A stretch of 64,000 bases of DNA from Ramlibacter tataouinensis (GTDB taxonomy: Bacteria > Pseudomonadota > Gammaproteobacteria > Burkholderiales > Burkholderiaceae_C): NCBI GenBank assembly GCA_002427815.1, contig DIZF01000016.1:184954-248953 (forward strand). Direction: 5' to 3'. A model generated the notes under the pieces. It ran no database searches. It saw only the letters and a list, made by a program, of their open reading frames with translations, and had not been told where the DNA came from. Below, piece by piece: positions 44,145-59,427 of the stretch (its first letter is position 1; each line of letters opens with the position of its first letter). Made by a program: the position numbers and the translations under genes.

Positions 44145-45030
44145 GGAATGGCTCCCCTCTCTGGATGGGATTCGACAGCCGGCCGAAGCCCTCGACTTCC
44201 ACGGTGACGGTGGTGCCCGGCGCGAGCCAGGCCGGCGGCTGGTGCATGGCGGCCACGCCGGCCGGCGTGCCCGTCGCGATGATATCGCCCGGCTCCAGCG
44301 GCATGCGGTAGGAGATGTACGAGATCAGGTCGGCGATGTTGAACAGCATGGTCGCCGTCGAGCCGTCCTGCAGCGGCCGGCCATCGATGTCGAGCTTGAT
44401 GCCGACGCGATAGGGATCCGGCAATTCGTCGGGCGTGGCGAGCCAGGGGCCGAGCGGCGCCGACGCCGGCAGGTTCTTGCCGCGCACGAAGTTGCCACCG
44501 TCGCCCTTGATCAGGTCGCTGCCGCTGACGTCGTTATGGGCGGTGTAGCCGGCCACGTAGCGCATGGCGTCTTCCCGGTCGACGCGCAGGGCACGCTTGC
44601 CGATCACCACCGCCAGCTCGGCTTCATAGCCGACGTTGCCGACATCGGGCGGCAACAGGATCGGCGCGCCCGGGCCGATCACCGTGCTGCCCAGGCGCAC
44701 AAACGTCACCGGCTCGGCCGGATGCGGCATCTTCCGTTCGGCCAGCGCGTCGGTGAAGTTGAAGGCCGCGCCGACGATCTTGCCGGGGCGCGGCAGCGGC
44801 GCGAGCAGTTGCACACCCGACAACGGCCGCAGCGCTTCGATGTCGAACTTCGCATCGGCAAGACGCCGCGCCCATTGGGCCAGCCCTTGCTCGACGAAGG
44901 TCTGCAGCGAGGGTGCGGTGCCGCCGAGAATCGATCGGCAGGCGCGATGCGACAGGTCCACGACCTGCTCGCCTTGCAGCACCCCGGCGACCGCCTGCCC
45001 CTGGGCTCCCTTGAATGAGACAAAGCGCAT
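44134..45030 (-). CDS. Fumarylacetoacetate hydrolase family protein
   Basis: 298 residues. FNFTDALAERKM, VIGPGAPILLPPDVGNVGYEAELAVVIGK (metal-binding Glu in YEAEL) and AGYTAHNDVSGSD are family motifs; the C-terminal GDIIATGTPAGV closes the metal site. These enzymes cleave or hydrate 2,4-dioxo acids and similar intermediates, which fits an acid-sugar route with 2-keto-3-deoxy acids. Start ATG at 45030, seven bases beyond the stop of enzyme 4. Confidence 0.9.
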   Translation of the reverse strand: MRFVSFKGAQGQAVAGVLQGEQVVDLSHRACRSILGGTAPSLQTFVEQGLAQWARRLADAKFDIEALRPLSGVQLLAPLPRPGKIVGAAFNFTDALAERKMPHPAEPVTFVRLGSTVIGPGAPILLPPDVGNVGYEAELAVVIGKRALRVDREDAMRYVAGYTAHNDVSGSDLIKGDGGNFVRGKNLPASAPLGPWLATPDELPDPYRVGIKLDIDGRPLQDGSTATMLFNIADLISYISYRMPLEPGDIIATGTPAGVAAMHQPPAWLAPGTTVTVEVEGFGRLSNPIQRGEPFLDR

Positions 45031-45037
45031 CGGCGTC

Positions 45038-46180
45038 TCAGCCGACGCGGTAGCGATCCAGCACCGAGCGGTCGATCTCGATGCCCAGGCCGGGCCCGGT
45101 CGGGATCTGCACCTTGCCCCGATGCTGCACGATCGGCTCCTTCGACAGGTGATCGCGGAACGGGTTTTCGCACTGCTCGAACTCCAGCAGCGGCGGCATC
45201 GGCCGGAAGCTCGGCGGCTGGTCCGGCAGCGCGGCCAGGAAATGCAGCGTGGCGGCCAGGCCGATCGCCGAGCCCCAGGCATGCGGCACGCATTCGACGC
45301 CGTGCGCGCTGGCGAGCGTGGCGATCTTGCGGCATTCGCTGATCCCGCCGGCAGCGCAGACGTCCGGCTGCACGATGTCCATCGCCTTGCGCACCACCAG
45401 GTCGCGGAAGCCCCAGCGGGTCATCTCGTTCTCGCCGCCGGCCACTGCGATGTCCAGGGCCCGCGTGACTTCGACGTAGCCGTCGATGTCCTCGGGCGAG
45501 ATCGGCTCCTCGAACCATTCGACGTCGAGCTTTTCCAGCTCACGCCCGATGCGGATCGCCTGCGGCACCGTGAAGCAGTGGTTGGCGTCGACCATCAGCC
45601 GCACGCCGTCGCCGATGGCTTCGCGCACGGCGGCGACGCGCCGGATGTCCAGCTTGGGGTCGCCCAGGCCGATCTTCATCTTCACGGCCGTGAAGCCATG
45701 CTCCACATAGTCGCGCGCCTCTTCCACCGCTTCCTCGACCAGGCGATCCATGTCGATGAAGTACAGGCCGGTGGCGTAGGAGGTGACCTCGGTGCGGTGC
45801 GCGCCGCCGATCAGCTTGTGGATCGGCTGCTTGCAGGCCTTGCCGATGATGTCCCACAGCGCGATATCGATGCCGCTCATCGACGAGGTCACCATGCCGC
45901 GCGGGCCGTAGTCCTTGATCCGGTTGTACAGGTCTTCCCAGATCACTTCGACGTCAAACGCATCGCGGCCGATGATGCGTGGCGCGAACTGGGTGTCGAT
46001 ATACGCCTTGGCGACGGCGGAGGGACCGTAGCACTCCCCCCAGCCGGTGATGCCGTCGGCGGTCTCGATCTCCACGATGCAGGAGCCGCGGGTCTTGTAC
46101 AACCAGCCGCGCGACGACGTGAAAGGACGCTCCACGGGCGCGGAGACCACGTGGCAGGTGACTTTCTTGATGGGACTCAT
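45038..46180 (-). CDS. Mandelate racemase/muconate lactonizing-family enzyme 4
   Basis: 380 residues. Barrel Lys motif KMK (in FTAVKMKIGLG, canonical Lys-x-Lys), metal ligands in RLMVDANHCFT, WFEEPISPED and AGGENEMTRWGF, and the base His in ECVPHAWGSAIG. It is more like classical mandelate racemase or galactarate/glucarate-type dehydratases than the other three. The ATG at 46180 gives MSPIKKV; a GTG at 46192, overlapping the upstream stop as GTGA, is also plausible and would add four residues. Confidence 0.87.
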   Translation of the reverse strand: MSPIKKVTCHVVSAPVERPFTSSRGWLYKTRGSCIVEIETADGITGWGECYGPSAVAKAYIDTQFAPRIIGRDAFDVEVIWEDLYNRIKDYGPRGMVTSSMSGIDIALWDIIGKACKQPIHKLIGGAHRTEVTSYATGLYFIDMDRLVEEAVEEARDYVEHGFTAVKMKIGLGDPKLDIRRVAAVREAIGDGVRLMVDANHCFTVPQAIRIGRELEKLDVEWFEEPISPEDIDGYVEVTRALDIAVAGGENEMTRWGFRDLVVRKAMDIVQPDVCAAGGISECRKIATLASAHGVECVPHAWGSAIGLAATLHFLAALPDQPPSFRPMPPLLEFEQCENPFRDHLSKEPIVQHRGKVQIPTGPGLGIEIDRSVLDRYRVG

Positions 46181-46188
46181 TGCTGCTT

Positions 46189-47181
46189 TCACTTCTTCTC
46201 GGCGACGAAAACCTTCTTGGCCACTTCGTTCAGCGATTTCTGGACGTTGTTGATCTCGTTGCCCAGCGCCGCGCCGGTCAGGTTGTCGACGACGGCGCCG
46301 CCCGCTTCAGAGGTGGCTTTGAACTTGGCACTCTGGATGCCCTTGTTGAAGATGGCGGTGAGCTTCTCGCGGATGGCCGGCGGCGTGGCGGCCGGCGCCA
46401 CGATGTAGGCCATCTGGACCAGCGGCCCGTAAGGGAACACGTTGTAGCCCTTTTCCTTGAAGGTCGGTACATCGGGCAGCGACTTGATGCGCTCGTTGCC
46501 GAAAACCGCGATCGGCTTCACCAGGCCGCCGTCGATCTGCGCCTTGCTCTCGGACGGCTTGAGCACGCCGGCTTCGATCTGCCTGCCGGCCAGGTCGGCA
46601 ATCACCTTGGAGCCGCCGGTGTAAGGCACCGGCAGCGTTTCGACACCGGCGGCGCGGCCCGTCATCACGGCGAAGATGTGGTTGAGGTTGTTGGTGCCGG
46701 GAATGCCGATCGACACCTTGCCCGGGTTGGCCTTGACGTGGGCCAGGAAGCTTTCCAGGGTGTTGAACTCGCTCTTGGCCGGCACCAGCAGGATCAGCGG
46801 GTCGGTGGTGACGCGCGCGATCGGCGCGAACTGCTCGTTGCGCAGCGGCGTCAGGCCCTGGGCGATCAGCGACAGCGTCGAACTGGTACCCATGCCGATG
46901 GTGTAGCCGTCGGGCTCGGCGTTGGCCACCTTGGTCAGGCCGATCGCGCCGGTGGCGCCGGGCACGTTTTCGACGATCACCTTCACGCCGTCTTCGGCGG
47001 CGAGCTGGGCCAGCGCACGGGCCGAGATGTCGTTGGAGCCGCCCGCGTTCCACGGCACGATGAAGTGGATTTCCCTGGCTGGGAACGGATCAGCCGCGGT
47101 GGCGGCCAGGCAGGTTGCGGTCAGGGCGGCGGCGCCAAGCACTCTGGCAGCCAGACCGGCGAAAGAATTACGAAAGGCCAT
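46189..47181 (-). CDS. Bug-type tripartite tricarboxylate transporter substrate-binding protein (operon leader)
   Basis: 330 residues. Signal peptide to about residue 30 (ending ATAADPFP), then IHFIVPWNAGGSNDISARALAQLAAED, VIVENVPGATGAIGLTKVANAEPDGYTIG and SIGIPGTNNLNHIF. AGGATG at AGGAGA upstream gives a strong ribosome site for the ATG at 47181. As first gene after the GntR regulator it likely captures the pathway's carboxylate substrate. Overlaps the enzyme 4 region. Confidence 0.9.
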   Translation of the reverse strand: MAFRNSFAGLAARVLGAAALTATCLAATAADPFPAREIHFIVPWNAGGSNDISARALAQLAAEDGVKVIVENVPGATGAIGLTKVANAEPDGYTIGMGTSSTLSLIAQGLTPLRNEQFAPIARVTTDPLILLVPAKSEFNTLESFLAHVKANPGKVSIGIPGTNNLNHIFAVMTGRAAGVETLPVPYTGGSKVIADLAGRQIEAGVLKPSESKAQIDGGLVKPIAVFGNERIKSLPDVPTFKEKGYNVFPYGPLVQMAYIVAPAATPPAIREKLTAIFNKGIQSAKFKATSEAGGAVVDNLTGAALGNEINNVQKSLNEVAKKVFVAEKK

Positions 47182-47216
47182 CGGTGTGTCTCCTGGGTCG
47201 GGTACGAATGGCTCAA

Positions 47217-47226
47217 TGTTATAACA
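47217..47226. promoter_or_regulatory. Candidate GntR operator
   Basis: TGTTATAACA is a perfect palindrome with the GT-N4-AC shape of GntR-family sites. It lies 36 bases before the Bug gene start and includes a possible minus-strand -10 (TATAAC at 47223-47218), so binding would block that promoter. The GntR gene starts 819 bases upstream and reads toward it. Confidence 0.6.
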
Positions 47227-47355
47227 AAGAACAAAGACCCGCAACCCCATTCGCCCGCCGTAAGAAGGTGTGACTGGCGCTCTGCCGGGAGGTGGTACTT
47301 GTCGGGGCATGCGATGCACCCCCCGTTGTGCCAGACGGCGTCCGGCCGGGAGACG

Positions 47356-48045
47356 TCAACTGCGCTTGCCCCGCTCCCGCAGCATCGCGCCGATGTCCTT
47401 GCGGGCACTTTCGATGTCACCGCGGATGGCCGCTGCGGCGGCTTCGCCGTCGCCCTTGCGCAGTGCGGCGATGGTGGCGACGTGGGAGCTGTAGCGCTTG
47501 AGGCTGGGGATGTTCTCGGGCAGGGCCAGCGTCAGAGTCGGCGCGCAGCGCAGCCAGGCGCTCTCGATGATTTCTTCGACGATCGGCATGCCGCACATGG
47601 CGTAGATGCCGAAATGAAACTTGTAGTGGGCGTCCAGGTACTGTTCGGTGCGGTTTTCCTTGACCGACCGCTTCATCTCCATCAGGAAGGCCTCGACGGC
47701 GTCGATCCGCTCCGGCGTCGCGTGCGCCGCCGCGGCGGCGGCGGCCATGGGTTCGAGGCTGGCCCTCACTGTCATCAACTGGCTGAACTGGTCTTCGTCG
47801 AGCAAGGGGACGATCGCGGCCCCGGCCGGCCCGAGTCCGCCGCGCACCAGCACCTTTTCGGCGATGAGCCGATTGACCGCATCGCGCACCGGCGTGAGGC
47901 TGATGCCCAGGTCGTCGGCCACCTTGCGCAGCACCACCCGCTCGCCCGGCACGAACCGTCCCGCCAGCAGCGCGGACTTGAGGGCATCGTAGGCACGGTC
48001 CCAGAGCGTGCTGCGTTCAATGGATTTCAGGCGGGGCGAGCTCAT
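47356..48045 (-). CDS. GntR family transcriptional regulator (FCD type)
   Basis: 229 residues. The N-terminal winged helix-turn-helix has LKSALLAGRFVPGERVVLRKVADDLGISLTPVRDAVNRLIAEK, and the all-helical FCD domain (about 85-220) shows the metal-site His pattern in AHYKFHFGIYAM and KRYSSHVATIAAL. FCD regulators respond to organic acids. It is immediately upstream of, and on the same strand as, the Bug/enolase operon, and is the obvious regulator through the palindrome at 47217. Confidence 0.92.
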   Translation of the reverse strand: MSSPRLKSIERSTLWDRAYDALKSALLAGRFVPGERVVLRKVADDLGISLTPVRDAVNRLIAEKVLVRGGLGPAGAAIVPLLDEDQFSQLMTVRASLEPMAAAAAAAHATPERIDAVEAFLMEMKRSVKENRTEQYLDAHYKFHFGIYAMCGMPIVEEIIESAWLRCAPTLTLALPENIPSLKRYSSHVATIAALRKGDGEAAAAAIRGDIESARKDIGAMLRERGKRS

Positions 48046-48234
48046 GCCAAGATTGTGGCTTGTCCTCGGCTTGCCAACGAGCTGCTGTCCGGATCCAGCG
48101 CCTCCTGCTTGGGCCGCAGCGTCGTCGGGGTCAACCTTTTCGCCCATCCACGCAGGCTGCGCCCAGGCGGCACAATAGAGGGCTGGCTGAAACGGTTTGC
48201 AGCTCAGCCATTCGCCTTCTCCGGAGTCTTTCCC

Positions 48235-49872
48235 TTGTCCGTCCCGTCTTTTGCCGCCGAAACCCGGCGCCGCCGCACCTTTGCCATCATTTCCCACCCC
48301 GACGCGGGCAAGACCACACTGACGGAAAAGCTGTTGCTGTTCTCCGGCGCGATCCAGATCGCCGGATCGGTGAAGGCGCGCAAGGCCTCGCGCCACGCCA
48401 CCTCGGACTGGATGGAGATCGAGAAGCAGCGCGGCATTTCGGTGGCGAGCTCGGTCATGCAGATGCTGTACCGCGACCACGTCATCAATCTGCTCGACAC
48501 GCCGGGCCACAAGGACTTCTCGGAAGACACCTATCGCGTGCTCACCGCCGTCGATTCGGCGCTGATGGTGATCGACGCCGCCAACGGCGTGGAAGCGCAG
48601 ACCCGGCGCCTCATTGAAGTCTGCCGGCAGCGCAACACGCCGATCATCACCTTCGTCAACAAGATGGACCGCGAGGTGCGCGAGCCGCTGGAGCTGCTCG
48701 ACGAGATCGAGCGCGAACTGGGCATGCCCTGCGTGCCGATGACCTGGCCGGTGGGCCAGGGCAAGACCTTCGGCGGCATCATGAACCTGCGCACGCACGC
48801 CATGACGGTGTTCGAGTCGGGCTCGGAACGGCTGCCGCATGACTTCGAGACCATCCCGCTGACCGACCGTGAGAACCTGCTGCAGCGCTTCGGCCACGAA
48901 TTCGAAACAGCCGAACAAAGCATGGAGCTCGCCACCGGCGCTTCACCCTCCTGGGACCGCGAGGCCTTCCTCGCCGGCCGGCAGACGCCCGTCTTCTTCG
49001 GCTCCGGCGTCAACAACTTCGGCGTGATGGAAGTGCTGGAGGCACTGGTCGACCTGGCGCCCTCGCCCGGCCCGCGCACCAGCCATCTCGTCGTCAACAA
49101 GCAGCCGGTGGTGAAGGAAGTCCACCCCGAGGACGCAAACTTCTCCGGCGTGGTGTTCAAGGTGCAGGCCAACATGGACGCCAATCATCGCGACCGCATC
49201 GCCTTCGTGCGCATGGCATCGGGCAAGTACTCGCCCGGCATGAAGCTCAAGGTGCAGCGCACCGGCAAGGAGCTGCGGCCCACGTCGGTCGTCACTTTTC
49301 TTTCACAACGGCGCGAAGCCGTGGACGAGGCCTACGCCGGCGACATCATCGGCTTCACCACCCATGGCGGCGTGCAGCTGGGCGACACCATCACCGACGG
49401 CGCCAACCTGCAGTTCACCGGCCTGCCGTTTTTCGCGCCGGAACTCTTCATGATCGTGATCCTGAAGAATCCGCTGCGCACCAAGCAATTGCAGCAGGGC
49501 CTGGCCCAGCTCGGCGAGGAAGGCGCGATCCAGGTGTTCCGCCCGCAGATCGGCGGCCCGATGCTGCTGGGCGCCGTGGGGCAATTGCAGTTCGAAGTGG
49601 TGCAGCACCGGCTCAAGTCCGAGTACGACGCCGACATTCGCCTGGAGGGCTCGCAGTACACCGGCGCGCGCTGGATCACGGCCGACACACCCGCCGAACT
49701 GCGCGCGTTCGTGGATGCCTACCCGGCCCGCATGGCCCTGGACGCCGCCAACGCGCTGGCCTTCCTGTGCACCTCGCCCTACGACGTGCGGCTGGCCCAG
49801 GAACGATTCCCCAAGATCCATTTCCACCCGCTGCGCGAGCACGCAGGACTCTCGCTGCAAGACTCGGGTTGA
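48235..49872 (+). CDS. prfC: Peptide chain release factor 3
   Basis: 545 residues. Translational GTPase with G1 SHPDAGKTTLTE, switch RGISVASSVMQM, G3 DTPGHKDFSEDTYR and G4 NKMDRE; the C-terminal domains contain FRPQIGGPMLLGAVGQLQFEV. RF3 recycles RF1/RF2 from the ribosome. The TTG at 48235 is the only start giving the usual N-terminus (AAETRRRRTFAI) and has CCGGAG upstream. It is divergent from the GntR gene across 189 bases with no other gene. Confidence 0.96.
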   Translation: MSVPSFAAETRRRRTFAIISHPDAGKTTLTEKLLLFSGAIQIAGSVKARKASRHATSDWMEIEKQRGISVASSVMQMLYRDHVINLLDTPGHKDFSEDTYRVLTAVDSALMVIDAANGVEAQTRRLIEVCRQRNTPIITFVNKMDREVREPLELLDEIERELGMPCVPMTWPVGQGKTFGGIMNLRTHAMTVFESGSERLPHDFETIPLTDRENLLQRFGHEFETAEQSMELATGASPSWDREAFLAGRQTPVFFGSGVNNFGVMEVLEALVDLAPSPGPRTSHLVVNKQPVVKEVHPEDANFSGVVFKVQANMDANHRDRIAFVRMASGKYSPGMKLKVQRTGKELRPTSVVTFLSQRREAVDEAYAGDIIGFTTHGGVQLGDTITDGANLQFTGLPFFAPELFMIVILKNPLRTKQLQQGLAQLGEEGAIQVFRPQIGGPMLLGAVGQLQFEVVQHRLKSEYDADIRLEGSQYTGARWITADTPAELRAFVDAYPARMALDAANALAFLCTSPYDVRLAQERFPKIHFHPLREHAGLSLQDSG

Positions 49873-49931
49873 GTTCCACCCTCGTGTGGATAATGGCCGG
49901 AAAAGGCCAGAAGCCACAACGAGGGGATGCA

Positions 49932-51368
49932 ATGAAAAGCTTTTCTGTGCGCGGCGCCGCGGCCGTGGGTCTGCTGGCCGCCCTGCTGGCCGCCGGTTGC
50001 GGCGGGGGCGGTGGCAGTCCCGGTGCCTGCCTCAGTGGCAGCCCCGAGGTCTGCGCGGCCGGAAGCCAGTCCAGCACCCCGTCGGTCCCCGAGACCTCCC
50101 AGGCCTGGGCCGAAGTGTGCACGCTGGACGGCGTCAAGCACTTCACGCGCAACTACATGGACGAGGCCTACCTCTGGTACCGGGAGATCCCGGCAATCGA
50201 CCCCGCGCCGTATACCAGCATCGGCCGCTATTTCTACGATCTGCTGACGCCGGCACTGGACCCCAACGGCCAGCGCAAGGACCGGTTCAGTTTCATCGTG
50301 AACGCCGCCGACGCCGACAGCCTGCTCACCGGCTCCGTCACCTCCTACGGCGTGCAATGGGAAGCCGATGCCCTGGGCCGGATGCGTGCCGCCTTCGTCG
50401 AACAGGGTTCGCCGGCCCAGGCTGCGGGCCTGGCACGGGGCGCCGAGCTGGTCGAAGTGCTCACGCCCGGCACACCCGACTGGTATCCCAACGGCGCGGC
50501 GCAGATCAGCTTCACCTACCGCCCCGCGCCCGGCCAGCCCACGGTCGCCGCGACCCTGAGCTCGGCGGCCCTGCAGGAGGATCCGCTGCCATTGGTGCGC
50601 AACCTGGTTTCGACGGCGGGGCACAAGGTGGCGTACCTGCTGTTCAATGCCCACACCCAGGGCGCGCAGGACAAGCTGATCGCCGCCGTGACGGACCTGC
50701 AGCAGGCGGGGGTGAGCGATCTCGTGCTCGACATGCGCTACAACCGCGGCGGTTTCCTGTACACGGCGCAGAGCCTGTCTTCGATGCTGACCGGTCCGCA
50801 GGCGGACGGGCAGGTGTTCGAGCGACTGCAGTACAACGACAAGCGCCAGGCCGACACCCAGGCCAGCGTCGTCGATTTCTCCGGGCAGGTGCTGGTGGGC
50901 GAGACCAGCTACGGGGCGGGTACCGCGTTGCCGCGCCTGAGCTTGCCGCGGGTGTATGTGCTGACGACGGGCAACACCTGTTCCGCCAGCGAATCCGTCA
51001 TCAACAGCCTGCGCGGCGTGGACGTCGAAGTGATCCTGGTCGGCGCGACCACCTGCGGCAAGCCATACGGATTCAGCCGCAAGGACAACTGCGGCCTGTC
51101 GTATTTCCCGATCGAGTTCCAGGGCGTCAATGACAAGGGCTTCGGCGACTACGCCTCCGGCTTCGCGCCCACCTGCGCGGCCGCGGACGACTTCGACCAC
51201 GCGCTGGGCGACAGCAGCGAGCGCCTGCTGGCCACGGCCTTGCACTACGTCGACACCACAAGCTGTCCGCAGCAGGCCGCGCGGGCGCAAAGCCTGCCGC
51301 CACGGCCTGACTTCGGCGGCAGCCGCTGGCGCCAGCCGGGCAAGGTGATGCTTGCGCCCCGTCCCTGA
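49932..51368 (+). CDS. S41 family peptidase lipoprotein
   Basis: 478 residues. Lipobox LLAAGC (Cys23) is followed by a Gly/Ser/Pro-rich linker to about 60. A PDZ-like segment (about 150-200) precedes the peptidase domain with LVLDMRYNRGG, the Ser-Ala-Ser-Glu motif at residues 351-354 that holds the nucleophile, and the likely base Lys in TTCGKPYG near 376. Paired Cys residues suggest a periplasmic or outer-membrane location. S41 peptidases (C-terminal processing family) trim or degrade envelope proteins. The ATG at 49932 follows GAGGGG. Confidence 0.9.
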   Translation: MKSFSVRGAAAVGLLAALLAAGCGGGGGSPGACLSGSPEVCAAGSQSSTPSVPETSQAWAEVCTLDGVKHFTRNYMDEAYLWYREIPAIDPAPYTSIGRYFYDLLTPALDPNGQRKDRFSFIVNAADADSLLTGSVTSYGVQWEADALGRMRAAFVEQGSPAQAAGLARGAELVEVLTPGTPDWYPNGAAQISFTYRPAPGQPTVAATLSSAALQEDPLPLVRNLVSTAGHKVAYLLFNAHTQGAQDKLIAAVTDLQQAGVSDLVLDMRYNRGGFLYTAQSLSSMLTGPQADGQVFERLQYNDKRQADTQASVVDFSGQVLVGETSYGAGTALPRLSLPRVYVLTTGNTCSASESVINSLRGVDVEVILVGATTCGKPYGFSRKDNCGLSYFPIEFQGVNDKGFGDYASGFAPTCAAADDFDHALGDSSERLLATALHYVDTTSCPQQAARAQSLPPRPDFGGSRWRQPGKVMLAPRP

Positions 51369-51393
51369 GGGCAACCGCGGCTGGAAGTGATCG

Positions 51394-52200
51394 ATGCCAC
51401 GGACCATGCGCCCCTTAAGCCAGATGCCGGCGGCCGTGGCGGCCCGCATCCACACGGTCTTCAGCGACATCGACGACACGCTCACGACTGACGGGCAGCT
51501 CACGGCGCAGGCCTATGCGGCGCTGGCCGCCCTGCGCGCGGCCGGCCTGCGGGTGGTGCTCGTCACGGGGCGCCCGGCCGGCTGGTGCGACCACATCGCG
51601 CGCATGTGGCCGGTCGATGCCGTGATCGGCGAGAACGGCGCCTTCTATTTCTGGTACGAGGCCAGTGCCCGCAAGCTCATGAGCCGGCATGTCTTCGATG
51701 CGGCGGTTCGCGCGGCGAACGCGGCGCGCATGGCCGAAGTGCGGGAGGCCATCCTGCGTGAAGTGCCCGGCTGCGCGCTCGCGTCCGACCAGTTTTGCCG
51801 CCTGTACGACGTGGCGATCGACTTCTGCGAGGACGTGCCGCCGCTGCCTGCCAGCGCGGTGCAGCGCGTCGTCGACCTGATGGAGCGCGCCGGCATGACC
51901 GCCAAGGTCAGCTCGATCCATGTCAACGGCTGGTTCGGCCAGTACGACAAGCTCAGCATGGCGCACCTGCTGATGCGCGAGCGCTACGGCATCGAACTCG
52001 AAGCCGAGCGCGAACGCTGCGTTTTCGTCGGCGACTCGCCCAACGACGCTCCGATGTTCGCCTACCTGCCCAATGCGGTGGGCGTCGCCAACGTCGCGCG
52101 CTTCGAGCTGCCGCCGGGACAGGCACCAGCCTATGTGACGCCTTCGGCGGCCGGCGCCGGTTTCGCGGAAGTCACCCGCTTCCTGATCCAGGCGCGCTAG
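51394..52200 (+). CDS. HAD-IIB family hydrolase
   Basis: 268 residues. Motif I FSDIDDTLTTDG (DxDDT), motif II VLVTGRPAGW, the conserved Lys in GQYDKLSMAH, and motif IV FVGDSPNDAPMF match the Cof/sucrose-phosphatase-type HAD-IIB group. The large cap between residues 85 and 190 would set specificity; the substrate (a sugar or nucleotide phosphate) cannot be told. Start at 51394 follows GGAAG at 8 bases and lies 26 bases after the S41 stop. Confidence 0.87.
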   Translation: MPRTMRPLSQMPAAVAARIHTVFSDIDDTLTTDGQLTAQAYAALAALRAAGLRVVLVTGRPAGWCDHIARMWPVDAVIGENGAFYFWYEASARKLMSRHVFDAAVRAANAARMAEVREAILREVPGCALASDQFCRLYDVAIDFCEDVPPLPASAVQRVVDLMERAGMTAKVSSIHVNGWFGQYDKLSMAHLLMRERYGIELEAERERCVFVGDSPNDAPMFAYLPNAVGVANVARFELPPGQAPAYVTPSAAGAGFAEVTRFLIQAR

Positions 52201-52407
52201 GGAGGCGTTCGCGCCCGTGGCCGGCGGTTCCCGCCGGTGGATCACACTGCGACGGTCGGCGCTTCGCACCGACTCCGGCAGGTTCACGACGCCACGCGGC
52301 GCAGGCGGTGCTCGACGCACGCCTGCGCGAATCTCGCGTACTGCACATCGCCCTCGACCGCGCTGACGGGCCCAGGCAAGATGATCCGGGCCAGTCTCGA
52401 CGGCGGG

Positions 52408-52911
52408 TTAGCAGCCTTCCGGGCGGTTACCGCGCATCGGCATGTTGCCGGTCACCGTGATGGTGGACGCCACTCCGGTGGACGAAGTGAGTGCCTTTCC
52501 GCTCAGGACGATGCGGTCGTTCGCCCGGTCCACTGTCGCATTGATTGAGTCGCGGGCATTGAACTCGAACCCAGCGATGGAGACGAAGATCACGTGCAAT
52601 GCATTTGTGCCCGGCAGGTAGCGGATGTCGCCGTCCATGATCTGGCCATTGCCATTGGCGTTCGCCAGGCCCGAGAACCGGAAGCTGCACACTTCGGGCT
52701 CGTCGGTGATCGGATTGACTTTGACCACTTCAGCCAGGCTCACGGTATTCGTGGAGTAGACGCCGTTGAAGGTCGCGTTGGTCGCCGCCGTCACCGTGAG
52801 CGTGGCGCCGATCGGCGTCAGCTCGGGCTCGCCGCTGCCGCCGCCGCAGGCGGACAACAGCAGACTCAGTGCGACAACGGGTGCAAGGACCTTGCAGGAA
52901 ATGATTCTCAT
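52408..52911 (-). CDS. Small hypothetical lipoprotein
   Basis: 167 residues. A signal peptide ends in lipobox LLLSAC (Cys22) followed by GGGSGEPE. The mature part looks like a beta-rich domain, with FRFSGLANANGNGQIMDGDIRYL and repeated Val/Thr strands, and a single C-terminal Cys. No family is recognised. It converges with the HAD hydrolase gene across about 207 bases that show no open gene, only GC-rich sequence, and is separated from uvrA by 121 bases. Confidence 0.72.
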   Translation of the reverse strand: MRIISCKVLAPVVALSLLLSACGGGSGEPELTPIGATLTVTAATNATFNGVYSTNTVSLAEVVKVNPITDEPEVCSFRFSGLANANGNGQIMDGDIRYLPGTNALHVIFVSIAGFEFNARDSINATVDRANDRIVLSGKALTSSTGVASTITVTGNMPMRGNRPEGC

Positions 52912-53032
52912 GGCTCTACCTCCGGTGGATGGACGCCTGAGCTTACGGCAGCCTTGTCACCGAAGGGTGTCGGCGCGTATCACGAGGCAACGTAGGAGTG
53001 AAGCTTGTGTAAAGACCAGGGTTCATCTGCAC

Positions 53033-59299
<6,267 letters not shown>

Positions 59300-59427
59300 T
59301 TCTGGAGTTGGCGGAACATTCTAGAGACCCGCGGCGATTGTCTGTGTCGTGGGGGTATCTCCCACTCGCGCCAGACGACGAGCGCGACCTACACTCGCCA
59401 ATAGAAAACGACACAGCAGGAGACAAA

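Noticed and set aside
46180..49872. A very long plus-strand open frame that runs into prfC
   Set aside because: Only the part from 48235 matches RF3; the rest is antisense to the Bug and GntR genes, which have full family signatures on the other strand, and is a GC-codon artefact.
49767..49931. A longer start for the S41 peptidase
   Set aside because: It would overlap the end of prfC and put residues before the signal peptide; the ATG at 49932 has a good ribosome site and leads straight into the lipobox signal.
52201..52407. GC-rich gap between the HAD hydrolase and the small lipoprotein
   Set aside because: Short inverted repeats are present but not of either element family, and no coding frame has a start and ribosome site.
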